Assembly (NCBI GenBank): GCA_027484605.1
Contig: JAIXSR010000140.1
Coordinates: forward strand, 1 to 64,000
Reading direction: 5' to 3'
Source of the DNA: Hyphomicrobiales bacterium
GTDB lineage: Bacteria; Pseudomonadota; Alphaproteobacteria; Rhizobiales; Beijerinckiaceae
Length of the DNA: 64,000 nt
The notes below the pieces were generated by a model. That model saw only the letters and a program-made list of their open reading frames with translations, was not told the origin of the DNA and searched no databases. Shown piece after piece: positions 24,843-34,500 of this stretch (the first letter of the stretch is position 1; every line of letters starts with the position of its first letter). The position numbers and the translations under genes were made by a program.

Positions 24843-26456
24843 TCATTCCTTCGAGATCGTGTGGTAGAAATTGGTGTCCGAGGTCGGCCCCACGACGAAG
24901 CCCTTGGCATTGGCCCGGGCCGCCGCCACCTCGATCTGCTGGAACATGATCACGAAGGGCGAGGTCTTCTGGTGCTCGCGCTGCAGGGCCTCGTAGACCG
25001 CCTTGCGCTTGTTGGCATCGCGCTCGAGCACATTGGCCTGCGTGGTCTTGGTCATGTCCGGAATGTCCCAGGCATTGCGCCAGGCCAGCGTCTTCGACTT
25101 CGCGTCATCCGTGTTGTCGACATTGATCGCGAAAGTCTCGGCATTGGTATGCGGATCAAGGTAATCCGGGCCCCACTGGCCGATATAGATGTCATGCGTG
25201 CGGGCGCGGTACTTGGTCAGCGTCGCGCGGCCATCGCCCGGGAGCAGCTCCAGCTTGATGCCGGCCTGCGCCCAGCTCGCCTGGATCGCCTGGGCGATGT
25301 CAGTGATCGGCGAGGTCGAGCGTACGTCCATCGTCACGGTGAAGCCGTTCGGCAGGCCGGCCTTGGCCAGCAGTTCCTTGGCCTTGGCCACGTCGAACTT
25401 GTAGGGCTTGTCGGTGATCGCCCCGAGGAACCCCTTCGGCAGGAAGCTCTGGTGCTGCTGGAACGTGCCCTGGACGATGTTCTTCTCGATGGCATCGTAA
25501 TCGACCAGCCATTTCAGCGCCTCGCGCACTTCGGGCTTGGCGAAGTTCGGGTTCTTCGTGTTCAGGCCGAGATAGAGGATGTAACCCTTGTCACCCTGGA
25601 CCGTCACGACCTGCGGGTTGCTCTTCACCGCCGCCAGCTGGTCCTTGGAGAGGTTGCGGGCGAAATCGATATCGCCCTTCTCGAGCAGCAGGCGCTGCGA
25701 GGCCGGCTCCGCGACGTGCCGCACGATCACGCGGCGGTTCTTCGGCGCGCCCTTGAACCAGTTCGGATTGGCCTCGAGCGCATATTGCTCGTTCGGACGC
25801 CAGGCGCGGACGATATAGGCGCCGGTGCCGGCCGAATTGGCTTTCATCCAGGCATTACCGAAATCACCGTCCTTCTCGTTCGCCTTCACCGTCTTGGAAT
25901 CGACGATCGAGGCCACGCCGGAGGTGAGGCAGTTCAGGAAGAAGGTCGGCGCGAAGGGCTTCGACACCGTGATGCTCACGGTGCCGTCATCCACGGCCTT
26001 CACCTTCTCGAGCACGTTGTCCTTCGTGAAGCCGAACTGCGCCAGGATGAAGCCCGGCGACTTGTTGAGCACGATGGCGCGCTGGAAGGAATAGACCACG
26101 TCCGCCGCCGTCAGCGGATTGCCGGAATGGAATTTCACGCCCGGGCGCAGCTTGAACGTGTAGGTCAGGTTGTCATCCGACACGGTCCAGCTCTGGGCGA
26201 GGTCGCCGACCAGCGCATTCCCGTTCTTGATGTCCACGCCGATCAGCTTGTCATAGACATTCGCACCGACCTCGACACCCGAGAATTCGAAGGCCTCGGC
26301 CGGGTCGAGCGAGATGATGTCGTCGATCTGCTTGGCCATGACGACCGTGTCCTTCGGCGTCTGGCCGAAAGCAGGGGTCAGTGCGGTCAGGGAAGAAGCC
26401 GCCATCAGCGCAGCGGAAAGGCCCAGCGCATGACGACGGGAAAGGTGGATTTTCAT
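24843..26456 (-). CDS. Peptide/D-amino-acid peptide substrate-binding protein (SBP family 5)
   Basis: A 537-residue periplasmic protein. The signal starts MKIHLSRRHALGLSAALMAA and ends near PAFGQ (twin-Arg pair present, so Tat is possible). The family-5 domain includes SLDPAEAFEFSG, LAQSWTVSDDNLTYTFKLRP, GVKFHSGNPLTAADVVYSFQ and EVREALKWLVDYDAIEKNIV. I chose the ATG at 26456. First gene of the operon. The minus-strand upstream region has TTGACA (26534-26539 on the plus strand reads tgtcaa). The ligand is a peptide or similar; given dgcN-dgcA next door, murein-derived peptides are a reasonable guess. Confidence 0.92.
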   Translation of the reverse strand: MKIHLSRRHALGLSAALMAASSLTALTPAFGQTPKDTVVMAKQIDDIISLDPAEAFEFSGVEVGANVYDKLIGVDIKNGNALVGDLAQSWTVSDDNLTYTFKLRPGVKFHSGNPLTAADVVYSFQRAIVLNKSPGFILAQFGFTKDNVLEKVKAVDDGTVSITVSKPFAPTFFLNCLTSGVASIVDSKTVKANEKDGDFGNAWMKANSAGTGAYIVRAWRPNEQYALEANPNWFKGAPKNRRVIVRHVAEPASQRLLLEKGDIDFARNLSKDQLAAVKSNPQVVTVQGDKGYILYLGLNTKNPNFAKPEVREALKWLVDYDAIEKNIVQGTFQQHQSFLPKGFLGAITDKPYKFDVAKAKELLAKAGLPNGFTVTMDVRSTSPITDIAQAIQASWAQAGIKLELLPGDGRATLTKYRARTHDIYIGQWGPDYLDPHTNAETFAINVDNTDDAKSKTLAWRNAWDIPDMTKTTQANVLERDANKRKAVYEALQREHQKTSPFVIMFQQIEVAAARANAKGFVVGPTSDTNFYHTISKE

Positions 26457-26783
26457 GACAGATGCTCCCGAATTGGGCCGGGCGCTCAGGCGCGTTCGGC
26501 CTCTGGATCGATCGGAGAATCTGTTGCGCCCATTGTCAATGCCTGTTGACGGGGCGAGGCCGGTATTTTGCGCGCCCGGAGCGGGGGATCGAGCGGCCAT
26601 CGCCCCGCCCCGAGGCCGATCCGGCTCGGACTGATGCTCGAACCGGGGAGGCGAGGCCGCGACCGCCAAGAATTCGTGGCCTTTCGGCCCGGAGGACTCA
26701 TCCAACCCGGGCTCTCTGCCGTAAACCAGCCCGAACACCGGATTCTTGCCCTGAAGGCACCGGGACATCGACGTGGAGGCGTG
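26457..26783. other. Divergent intergenic region, transporter operon / response regulator
   Basis: 327 bp without a gene. It holds the start signals of both divergent units: a minus-strand TTGACA (complement at 26534-26539) and a plus-strand TTGACG near 26546-26551. No convincing -10 matches or long repeats were seen. Confidence 0.5.
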
Positions 26784-27374
26784 ATGTCGTTGCGCATTGG
26801 AACCGATCCGACCGGAATAGGCGGAAGCACTGGCGGGTTTGCTGCGGCGGGCCGTCGGACACTCGTGATCGTCGACAACGATCGGCTGGCTGTATCGAGG
26901 CTGCTGCGTGGCCTTGAACCGCGTGGCTTCGATATCGAAGTCCTGGAATCCGTCGGCGAGGCCATTGCCCTCGTCAACCGGAACGCCCCGGATTGCATCA
27001 TCGTGGAATCACGGCTGCCAGACGGCAATGGCCTCGATGTCGTCGCCGCGCTGAAGCGGATCCGGCCGGAAGGCCGCGCCGTCGTGCTCACCGGCTACGG
27101 CAACATCGCCACGGCTGTCGCCGCGATCAAGCGTGGCGCTGCCGATTACCTGCCCAAGCCCGCCGATATCGAGGATGTCTTTGCGGTGCTGACCGGAGAG
27201 GAGCGGGTCCAGGTATCGGTGCCGGAGAATCCGATGTCGGCGGATCGCGTGCGCTGGGAACATATCCAGCGCATTTTCGAGCTCTGCGACCGGAATGTCT
27301 CGGAAACCGCGCGCCGCCTCAACATGCACCGCCGGACGCTGCAGCGTATCCTGGCCAAGCGCGCCCCTCGCTGA
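26784..27374 (+). CDS. ActR/RegA-family response regulator lacking the phosphoacceptor Asp
   Basis: A 196-residue protein. The receiver domain (residues ~25-135) aligns with ActR/RegA/PrrA (DGNGLDVV, VVLTGYGNIATAVAAIK, DYLPKPADIEDVF), and the C-terminal Fis-type HTH is present (NVSETARRLNMHRRTLQRIL). The acidic pair is D31-N32 instead of D-D, and the phosphoacceptor position is Glu75 (IIVESRLPDGNG) instead of Asp; Thr103 and Lys125 are kept. It is therefore probably not phosphorylated. The start is the ATG at 26784 with GGAGG five nt upstream. No RegB-type kinase is adjacent. It is divergent from the peptide transporter operon. Confidence 0.88.
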   Translation: MSLRIGTDPTGIGGSTGGFAAAGRRTLVIVDNDRLAVSRLLRGLEPRGFDIEVLESVGEAIALVNRNAPDCIIVESRLPDGNGLDVVAALKRIRPEGRAVVLTGYGNIATAVAAIKRGAADYLPKPADIEDVFAVLTGEERVQVSVPENPMSADRVRWEHIQRIFELCDRNVSETARRLNMHRRTLQRILAKRAPR

Positions 27375-27385
27375 GGCCGCTGCGG

Positions 27386-27405
27386 GGCCGGCTTGGCTGC
27401 CGGCC
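27386..27405 (+). terminator. Hairpin after the ActR-like gene
   Basis: ggccggc (27386-27392) pairs with gccggcc (27399-27405) around a 6-nt loop, 12 bp after the stop codon. No U-tract follows, so termination efficiency is uncertain. Confidence 0.45.
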
Positions 27406-27816
27406 TATATGCCATGCGACTGAAATGACGCAGCCCTTCGGAGGCCGCTTGACAGGCCGCCCGTGATAGGACAATCATGGGACAAGTTCGATGTCGGGGT
27501 TTCCCGATCTCTGTTTGACCTGATTTCGATTGGCATTTTTCTCAAGCCCCCGGGAGGGGATGATGGCCTTCGGCTGCTTGTTTCACGCGTATTCCGGCCG
27601 TTCGGGCCGGGCTTTCTGTCCGGATGCATCCGGAACCGGGCGCCAATCCGGTCCGTATTGTGCCTCGCGCGCCGCGCCTCCTGCCCGATATCGCTAGCGG
27701 CGCGCCCCGAAGGGGCCATCCCTCTGTTTTCCGTTTCGGCTCGCTCACTTCGCCCCCGCTATAGGACGAGCCGGAATGAAGGTGCATGGCGGGTTCCTGC
27801 CCCGCCATTGTGCCTC

Positions 27817-27854
27817 GCGCCCTGCCTGCCACCCCCTGCTGGCAGGCAGGGCGC
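27817..27854 (+). promoter_or_regulatory. Perfect 15-bp stem-loop in the leader of the ligase-like gene
   Basis: gcgccctgcctgcca (27817-27831) is fully complementary to 27840-27854 with an 8-nt loop, 47 nt before the ATG at 27902. It could be a terminator of upstream transcription, an mRNA-stability element or a REP-like unit. No other copy was seen in the window. Confidence 0.5.
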
Positions 27855-27901
27855 TCCAACGCTCCCGCTCTCCCGATCATGCCCGAAAGCCGGAGGGGTT
27901 C

Positions 27902-29422
27902 ATGGCCGATTGGCCTGCCTTGCTCTCGCGAGACCTGGCCACGCAAGGCGCTGCCCTTGCGCTGGCGGATGCGTCCGGCGAGCTGTCCCGTGCCGATCTC
28001 GACAACCGGGTCCGGCTCTGGTCCGCCTTTCTGGCGCGAAAGAACCTGCTTCCGGGCGATCGCGTGCTTCTCCTCCTGCCGCACGGCGTTGATTCCTGGG
28101 TGGCAATGCTGGCCGCATTGGCGCTTGGCACAACGGTCATTCCCGTATCGCCCGGCCTGCCCGGCGCTGAAATCCGGCACCTTGTCCGGACCTGGCGTCC
28201 GGCGGCCTGCCTGGTGGCCGAGGCAGGCCCGGAGATCGGGCTCGACCCCGAGCAGGTGATTGCCGTTGAATCGCTGCCCCGCAAATGGCCGCGACAACGC
28301 AATCCCGGCAGCCTCGGCAGCGATGCGGTGCTGCGTTTCGCGACGCGCGGGCAGGTGCTGCTGCCTGGTGGCACGCTGCCCGGCGAGGCTGGCTCCCTGC
28401 ACGGCATCGAGGCCATCCTCGCCAATGCGCGCCGGCTGGTCAGCGCGCTCGCGCTCGCCCCCGGCCTCGCCGGCCTCCTGGCCTTGCCCCTCGGGCATTG
28501 GGCGGGGCTGGTCCTTGGCCTGGGCCTGCTCGATGCCGGCCGGGCGATCTGGCTGGCGGATCCGGATGGCTGCTTGCCCGCGCCCGAAGAAGGCGGGCAT
28601 TTCGCCTGTTTCACCACGCTCGCCCATTGGCGGCGGGGGCTGGCGCGTCCGGATCCCCCCGGCGCCGGCCCGGCGATCCGCCACCTTGTCGCCATGGCGG
28701 GAATCGTCAGCCGCGAGCTCCTGCGCCAGACACGCTGCCGGATCGGCGGAGCCCCTGTCGATCTTGTCTACGGAACACCGATGCATCTCGCTGCGACCCG
28801 GCTCCGGATCGAGGCGGAAGTCCCGGCGCCGGGCTGCATCGGCCATCCCCTGCCGGGCGCGGGCCTGCACATCATGCGCCGCCCGATGCAGGCGGCACGG
28901 CCGGGCCAGGCCGGCTATCTCGTCCATTCCGGCGATGGCGGCATCGCCTGCCGCCCGGGCCGGGAGGGGCCCGTGGCCCCGGTGGGCGAAACGCCCTTCG
29001 ACCAGCAGGAAATCGGCTGGCAGGACGAGGAAGGGCGCCTGTACCGGCTTCCCTCCCCGAAGGACTTGATCCGGACGGCCGGCCATGTCCTGGCCCCCGA
29101 GGCGCTTGAGCAGCAGATCCTTGATAGCGGACTGGTCGAGGATGCCTTCGCTTTTGGCGTGCCACATCCCGACCTCCAGGAAGCGGTCGTGCTGGTCGTG
29201 GTTGCCCGGCCGCGTGTCACGCCGCACCAGCTGCGCCAGTTCTGCCGCGAAACCCTGCCGGATTTCATGGTCCCGCACCGGATCGAGCTGCATGCCCGGC
29301 TGCCCGCCCTCTCGCTGGCCCGGTCCGGACGGCACTATTTGAGGCTTCGCTATGCGGGGTTCTATGGCGAAGCGCCTACATCATATCCGGGTAGCGCCCT
29401 TCGGGGTCCAGCATGCCGCTGA
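27902..29422 (+). CDS. Degenerate acyl-adenylate ligase (AMP-binding family) homologue, probably inactive
   Basis: A 506-residue protein with the ANL superfamily layout: N-terminal domain (GELSRADLDNRVRLWSAFLA, PGDRVLLLLPHGVDSWVAML, ALALGTTVIPVSPGLPGAEI) and C-terminal AMP-binding_C-like domain (LEQQILDSGLVEDAFAFGVP, HPDLQEAVVLVVVARPRVTP). The P-loop signature (TSGTTGxPKG, A3) is replaced by RFATRGQVLLPGGTLPGEAG; the YGxTE motif by VYGTPMH; the catalytic C-terminal Lys region by LARSGRHYLR with no Lys. Adenylation chemistry therefore looks lost. GGAGGGG precedes the ATG by 5 nt. Its last 47 bp overlap the 3' end of the convergent mmcB gene. It may be a regulatory or structural pseudoenzyme. 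Confidence 0.7.
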   Translation: MADWPALLSRDLATQGAALALADASGELSRADLDNRVRLWSAFLARKNLLPGDRVLLLLPHGVDSWVAMLAALALGTTVIPVSPGLPGAEIRHLVRTWRPAACLVAEAGPEIGLDPEQVIAVESLPRKWPRQRNPGSLGSDAVLRFATRGQVLLPGGTLPGEAGSLHGIEAILANARRLVSALALAPGLAGLLALPLGHWAGLVLGLGLLDAGRAIWLADPDGCLPAPEEGGHFACFTTLAHWRRGLARPDPPGAGPAIRHLVAMAGIVSRELLRQTRCRIGGAPVDLVYGTPMHLAATRLRIEAEVPAPGCIGHPLPGAGLHIMRRPMQAARPGQAGYLVHSGDGGIACRPGREGPVAPVGETPFDQQEIGWQDEEGRLYRLPSPKDLIRTAGHVLAPEALEQQILDSGLVEDAFAFGVPHPDLQEAVVLVVVARPRVTPHQLRQFCRETLPDFMVPHRIELHARLPALSLARSGRHYLRLRYAGFYGEAPTSYPGSALRGPACR

Positions 29423-29834
29423 GTCGGGCCGAGGCCAGCCTTGCAAGCTGGATCGTCAGGGACTTCCGCGTTGCGGCGGCAAGCGGCAGCGGTGGCGCCT
29501 CGCGCAGGATCTCCGCGCCGAACCCGTCGGCCAGGATCAGCCCGGCCTCGTCCGGGAAGATTGCCATCGGCACATCCGGATGGGTCGCGAAATAGAAGCG
29601 CTCGCAAAAGGGGAGGTAATCACGCCATTTCGTGTCGGTCCGGAAATCCTCGATCGAGGATTTGATCTCGACGATATGGATCTCGCCGCGGCCCGAAAGG
29701 GCGACGAGATCAGCTCGCCGCCCGTTGGGCAGGGTCACTTCCGGAATCGCCGCGAGATCGCGCAGCGCGAAGTGCCGCGCCAGCCCCCGTGCCAGCAACC
29801 GGGCGATCCCGTCGCGGCCCGGTCCGACACTCAT
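29376..29834 (-). CDS. mmcB: MmcB-family DNA repair protein (PD-(D/E)xK fold)
   Basis: A 152-residue protein of the MmcB family, named for mitomycin C resistance in Caulobacter. The nuclease-like core shows RRADLVALSGRGEIHIVEIK (Asp, then ExK) followed by SSIEDFRTDTKWRDYLPFCE and FYFATHPDVPMAIFP. Its ATG overlaps the stop of the GMC oxidoreductase gene (ATGA), so it is co-translated with it, an unusual pairing. The 3' end overlaps the convergent ligase-like gene by 47 bp. An SOS (LexA) site was not identified. Confidence 0.85.
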   Translation of the reverse strand: MSVGPGRDGIARLLARGLARHFALRDLAAIPEVTLPNGRRADLVALSGRGEIHIVEIKSSIEDFRTDTKWRDYLPFCERFYFATHPDVPMAIFPDEAGLILADGFGAEILREAPPLPLAAATRKSLTIQLARLASARLSGMLDPEGRYPDMM

Positions 29835-31456
29835 CGCGTATCGGCCAGCAGCATGGCCGCGCCCTTTTCAGCGATCATCAGCGTCGGTGAATTGGTATTG
29901 CCGGAGGTGATCGTCGGCATCACCGAGGCATCGATCACACGCAGCCCTTCCACCCCGATCACCGACAGGCGCTCGTCCACAACAGCGAGCGGATCGTCGC
30001 GGCGGCCCATCCGGGCCGTGCCGACCGGGTGGAAGATCGTCGTGCCGAGATCGCCGGCTGCGCGGATCAAGTCGGTTTCGCTCCGGATATCCGGTCCGGG
30101 GCGATATTCCTCCGGCTGGAACGGCCGCAGCGCCTCGGAGGCCACGATCCGGCGCACGAGACGCAGCGAATCGGCCGCCACCTGGCGGTCCTCCTCCGTG
30201 GCGAGGTAATTCGGGTCGATCACCGGCGCCTCGAACGGATCGGCGCTGGCAAGGCGGATCTCGCCCCGGCTGGTCGGGCGCAGATTGCAGACCGAGGCCG
30301 TGAAGGCGGGGAAGGGATGCAACCCCTCGCCGAACTTGTCGAGCGAGAGCGGCTGGACATGGAATTGCAGGTTCGGCATGGCATAGCGCGCATCCGACCG
30401 GGTGAAGACGCCGAGCTGCGACGGCGCCATGGTCATCGGCCCGGTCCGGAACAGGGCGAATTCCACGCCCATCCAGGCCCGTTTCAGCAGATTGGCATAA
30501 TCGGCATTGAGTGTCCGGACATTGCGGACCTTGTAGATCGGCCGGATCTGAAGGTGGTCCTGCAGGTTCCGGCCGACGCCGGGGCGATCCGCAACGATAT
30601 CGAGGCCGAATCCGCGCAAGGCTTCGCCCCCGCCGATTCCGCTCAGCATCAGGAGTTTCGGCGAGGCCACGGCGCCGGCCGCCAGCACGACGCTTCGCCG
30701 GGCCCGGGCGATCCGCCGGATGCCATTTTGCCGGAAGGCGAGGCCCGAGGCGCGGTTGCCGTCGAACAGGACCCGTTCGGCTTCGGCGCCGGTCAGGATG
30801 GTGAGGTTGGGCCGGTTCCGGACCGGATCGAGGAAGCCGCGCGCGGCACTCCAGCGCAGGCCCCGCTTCTGGTTCACCTGGAAATAGGCCGAGCCCTCGT
30901 TCGAGCCGCGATTGAAATCCTCGACCTTGGGAATGCCGCATTGCTCGGCCGCATCCCGGAACCGGTCGAGAATGTCCCAGCGCACCCGTGGCGGCTCGAC
31001 CCGCCATTCGCCCCCCGTGCCATGCAGGGCATCGGCGCCGGCGAAGAAATCCTCGTGCTGGCGGAAATAGGGGAGAACATCCTCCCAGCTCCAGCCCGGC
31101 AGGCCCAACTGGGCCCAGCCATCATAATCGGTGGATTGGCCGCGCATGTAGATCATGCCGTTGATGGCCGAGCACCCGCCAAGAACCTTGCCACGGGGAT
31201 AGAGCAGCGACCGGCCGTTCAGCCCGGCCACGGGCGCGGTCCTGAGCAGCCAGTCCGCCCGCGGATTGCCGATCAGGAAGAGATAGCCGACCGGAATATG
31301 AAACCAGATATAGCGGTCATTGCCGCCGGCCTCGAGCAGCAGCACCCGGCGGGAGGGATCGACGCTCAGGCGGTTCGCCAGCAGGCATCCGGCCGTGCCA
31401 GCGCCCACGATGATGTCGTCGAATTCCCCTGCCGGATCGGCCTCGGTGCTGCCCAT
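29831..31456 (-). CDS. GMC-family FAD oxidoreductase (choline/alcohol dehydrogenase type)
   Basis: A 541-residue flavoprotein: FAD-binding GxGxxG in DDIIVGAGTAGCLLANRLS (residues ~13-30), GMC signature 1 around GKVLGGCSAINGMIYMRGQ and signature 2 GAVASPKLLMLSGIGG; the active-site His is in IFHPVGTARMG near the C-terminus, with TSGNTNSPTLMIAEKGA. Substrate unknown (primary alcohols, polyethylene glycol and choline are known in the family). SD gggggagcg precedes the ATG. First gene of a two-gene unit with mmcB. Confidence 0.92.
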   Translation of the reverse strand: MGSTEADPAGEFDDIIVGAGTAGCLLANRLSVDPSRRVLLLEAGGNDRYIWFHIPVGYLFLIGNPRADWLLRTAPVAGLNGRSLLYPRGKVLGGCSAINGMIYMRGQSTDYDGWAQLGLPGWSWEDVLPYFRQHEDFFAGADALHGTGGEWRVEPPRVRWDILDRFRDAAEQCGIPKVEDFNRGSNEGSAYFQVNQKRGLRWSAARGFLDPVRNRPNLTILTGAEAERVLFDGNRASGLAFRQNGIRRIARARRSVVLAAGAVASPKLLMLSGIGGGEALRGFGLDIVADRPGVGRNLQDHLQIRPIYKVRNVRTLNADYANLLKRAWMGVEFALFRTGPMTMAPSQLGVFTRSDARYAMPNLQFHVQPLSLDKFGEGLHPFPAFTASVCNLRPTSRGEIRLASADPFEAPVIDPNYLATEEDRQVAADSLRLVRRIVASEALRPFQPEEYRPGPDIRSETDLIRAAGDLGTTIFHPVGTARMGRRDDPLAVVDERLSVIGVEGLRVIDASVMPTITSGNTNSPTLMIAEKGAAMLLADTR

Positions 31457-31546
31457 GGTCGCGCTCCCCCGGCAACAGGTTTAGGCAGCCCCCGGAAAGG
31501 CGGCAAGGCTCGATTTTGCCGCCCCGTTCTGCAGGAATCGAGACCG

Positions 31547-34500
31547 TCAGGCCGCCGCCTGCTTCTCCGGCACCGGCGTCTCGCGGTCATTGGCCGGCGT
31601 GATCTCGGCCGCACGGCGGCTGAGCCGGTCCTCCTCGCGGATCCGCTTCCGGAACCAGAACGAATACAAGGCCGGCAGGAAGAGCAGCGTCATGAAGGTC
31701 GCCACGAACAACCCGCCCATCACCGTCACCGCCATCGGGCCCCAGAAGGCGCTGCGCGAGAGCGGGATCATTGCGAGGATGGCCGTCATCGCGGTCAGGA
31801 TGACGGGCCGCGCCCGCCGGATCACCGACTCGACGATGGCTTCCCGCATCGCGAGGCCGCGATCCATGTCGTGCTGCACCTGGTCGACGAGGATGATCGA
31901 GTTGCGCATGTCCATCCCGCCCAGCGCGATGAGGCCGAGCAGGGCGACGAAGCCGAAGGGCATGCCCGAGAGATTGAGGGCCAGCGAGGCGCCGATCACC
32001 CCGAGCGGCACGCTCATCAGCACGAGGAACACCTTGGTGAAGCTCTGCAATTGCACCATGAGCAGCAGCAGCATCACCATGAACATGACGGGGAACAGCT
32101 TGAAGATCGATTCATTGGCCTTGGCCGATTCCTCGATCGCCCCGCCGATCTGGATCTGGTAGCCGAGCGGCACCGCATCGCGGATCGGCTTCAGCGCGGA
32201 CCAGATCTCGGTGGTCACATCCGGTGCCTGCACCCCGTCGACGATATCGGCCCGCACGGTGATCGACATGTCGCGGCTGCGCCGCCAGAGGATCGGCTCC
32301 TCGTAATCCTGCGTGATCCGGGCCACCTGCGCCAGCGGCACCGGTACGCCATTGCGGGCGGTGAGGGTGAAATCACCCAGCCGGGTCGGATCCAGCCGTT
32401 CGCCCGGAATGGCGCGCGCCACGACCTGCACCTGTTCGGTATTGTCACGGATCGTGGTCACGGTGACGCCGGAAATCAGCGTCTGCAGCGTCTGCGCGAT
32501 GGCGCTGGGATCCAGTCCGAAGGCCCGGGCCCTGTCCTGATCCACCACGAGGCGGATCGCCGGCATCAGCTCGTTCCAGTCGAGATGCGGATCGATGGCC
32601 TTGCGGTTGCCGAGCATCGCTTCGCGGACCTGGTAGGCAATGCGCCGCACCTCGGCCGGATCGGTGCCGACAACGCGGAACTGGACCGGGAACCCGACGG
32701 GCGGGCCGAAATTGAACCGGTCGACGCGGACCCGCGCCGCCGACAGCGCACCCTGCCGGATCTGGTTCTCCAGCCGGGCCTTGATGCGCTCGCGCGCAGC
32801 GACGTCCTTCGAGAGGATGACGATCTGCGAGAAGGCCTCGTTCGGCAGGACCTGGTTCAGGCCGAGCCAGAACCGGGGCGAGCCCTGCCCGATATAGGTC
32901 GTGGCATGGATGACATCCGGGTCGCCCTTGAGCAACGCCTCGGCCTCGCGGGCGACGGCATTCGTCGCGGTGATCGAGGATCCTTCCGGCAGCCGCATCT
33001 CGAGGAAGAGCTCGGGCCTCTCGGAGAGCGGGAAGAATTGCTGCGGCACCCGCGTGAAGCCGAAAACGGCGACCGCGAAGACCGCTGCCGTCGCGCCCAG
33101 AGCCTTGATCCGGTGCGTGACGCACCAGATCACGATCCGGCGCAGCAGGCCGTACCAGCGGCCCTGATACATATGCGCATGGCCTTCGGCATGGCCCTTG
33201 CCCTTCTTGAAGTCGGGCAGGATCTTCACGCCGAGATAGGGGGTGAAGATCACGGCCACGAACCAGGAAGCCACCAGCGCGATGCCGACAATATAGAGGA
33301 TGCTGCCCGTATATTCGCCGACCGACGAATTCGCGAGGCCGACCGGCAGGAAGCCGGCCGCCGTGATCAGGGTGCCGGTGAGCATCGGGAAGGCGGTGGA
33401 TTCCCAGGCATAGGCCGCGGCCTTCATCCGGTCCCAGCCCTCTTCCATCTTCACGATCATCATCTCGACCGCGATGATCGCATCGTCGACCAGCAGGCCG
33501 AGCGCAATGATCAGGGCACCGAGCGAGATGCGGTGCAGGTCGATCCCGGCAAAATCCATCACCGTGAAGACGATACCGAGCACGAGCGGCACCGAGGTGG
33601 CCACGACGATGCCGGTCCGCCAGCCCAGCGTCAGGAAGGAGACGCCGAGCACGATGATGAGAGCCTCCACGAACGCCTTGACGAATTCATAGACGGAATC
33701 GCCGACCACTTTCGGTTGGTTGGCGATGCGGTCGATCTGGAACCCGACCGGCATCGTCTCCTGGAATTGCGCAAGCGTCCGGTCGATCTCCTGGCCGAGC
33801 GTGAGGATATTCGCGCCCTTGAGCATGACGAGGCCGACGCCGATCGCCGGTTTGCCATCCTGCCGGATGAGGAAATCGCTCGGATCCTCGAAGCCGCGCG
33901 TCACCGTGGCGATGTCGCCGAGGCGGATCGTCCGGCCATTGGCTTCCACGGGGATCGCGGCCACGGCATCCGCGCCGGCAAGCGCGCCCGTCACCCGGAC
34001 GGGGATGCGCTGGGCCTGGGTCTCGAAGGTGCCGGCGGGCATGACGGCATTCTGCCGCGCGATTGCATCGAAGATGGCGCTGGCGGGAATGCCCAATGTC
34101 GCCAGCTTGGCATGGCTGAACTCGACGAAGATCTGCTCGTCCTGCGCGCCGTAGAGATTGATCTTGGTGACATTCGGCACCTTGAGCAGGGCGCGCTTCA
34201 GCTCCTCGCCGACACGCTTGAGCTGGGCATAATCGGCGCCGTCGCCGGTGATCATCGTCAGGATCGAATCGACATCGCCGAACTCGTCATTGACATTCGG
34301 CCCGATCACGCCCGAGGGCAGCTCGGGCTTCAGGTCGCCCAGCTTCTTGCGCATCTGGTAGAAGAGTTCCGGCACCTGCCGCGCGGGTGTGTAGTCCTTG
34401 AACTCCATCTGCAGCGCGGCAAAGCCGGGCTTGTTGTAGGTCAGCACCCGGTTGAAATACGGCAGTTCCTGAAGCTTCTTCTCGATCCGGTCGGTGACCT

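Larger units (their letters stand above)
27375..27901. other. Gene-free stretch with hairpins and a 14-bp direct repeat
   Basis: 527 bp. From left to right: hairpin ggccggc/gccggcc (27386-27405), probably ending the regulator transcript; TTGACA at 27449-27454, a -35 candidate; hairpin ccggcc/ggccgg (27594-27610); the 14-mer attgtgcctcgcgc at 27657-27670 and again at 27807-27820; and a perfect 15-bp stem-loop at 27817-27854. No coding frame here has family features. Confidence 0.6.

Noticed and set aside
27463-28092. Upstream start for the ligase-like gene or a separate gene in the leader
   Set aside because: The region shows hairpins and repeats, and the ATG at 27902 has a GGAGGGG Shine-Dalgarno; upstream residues have no similarity to ANL proteins.
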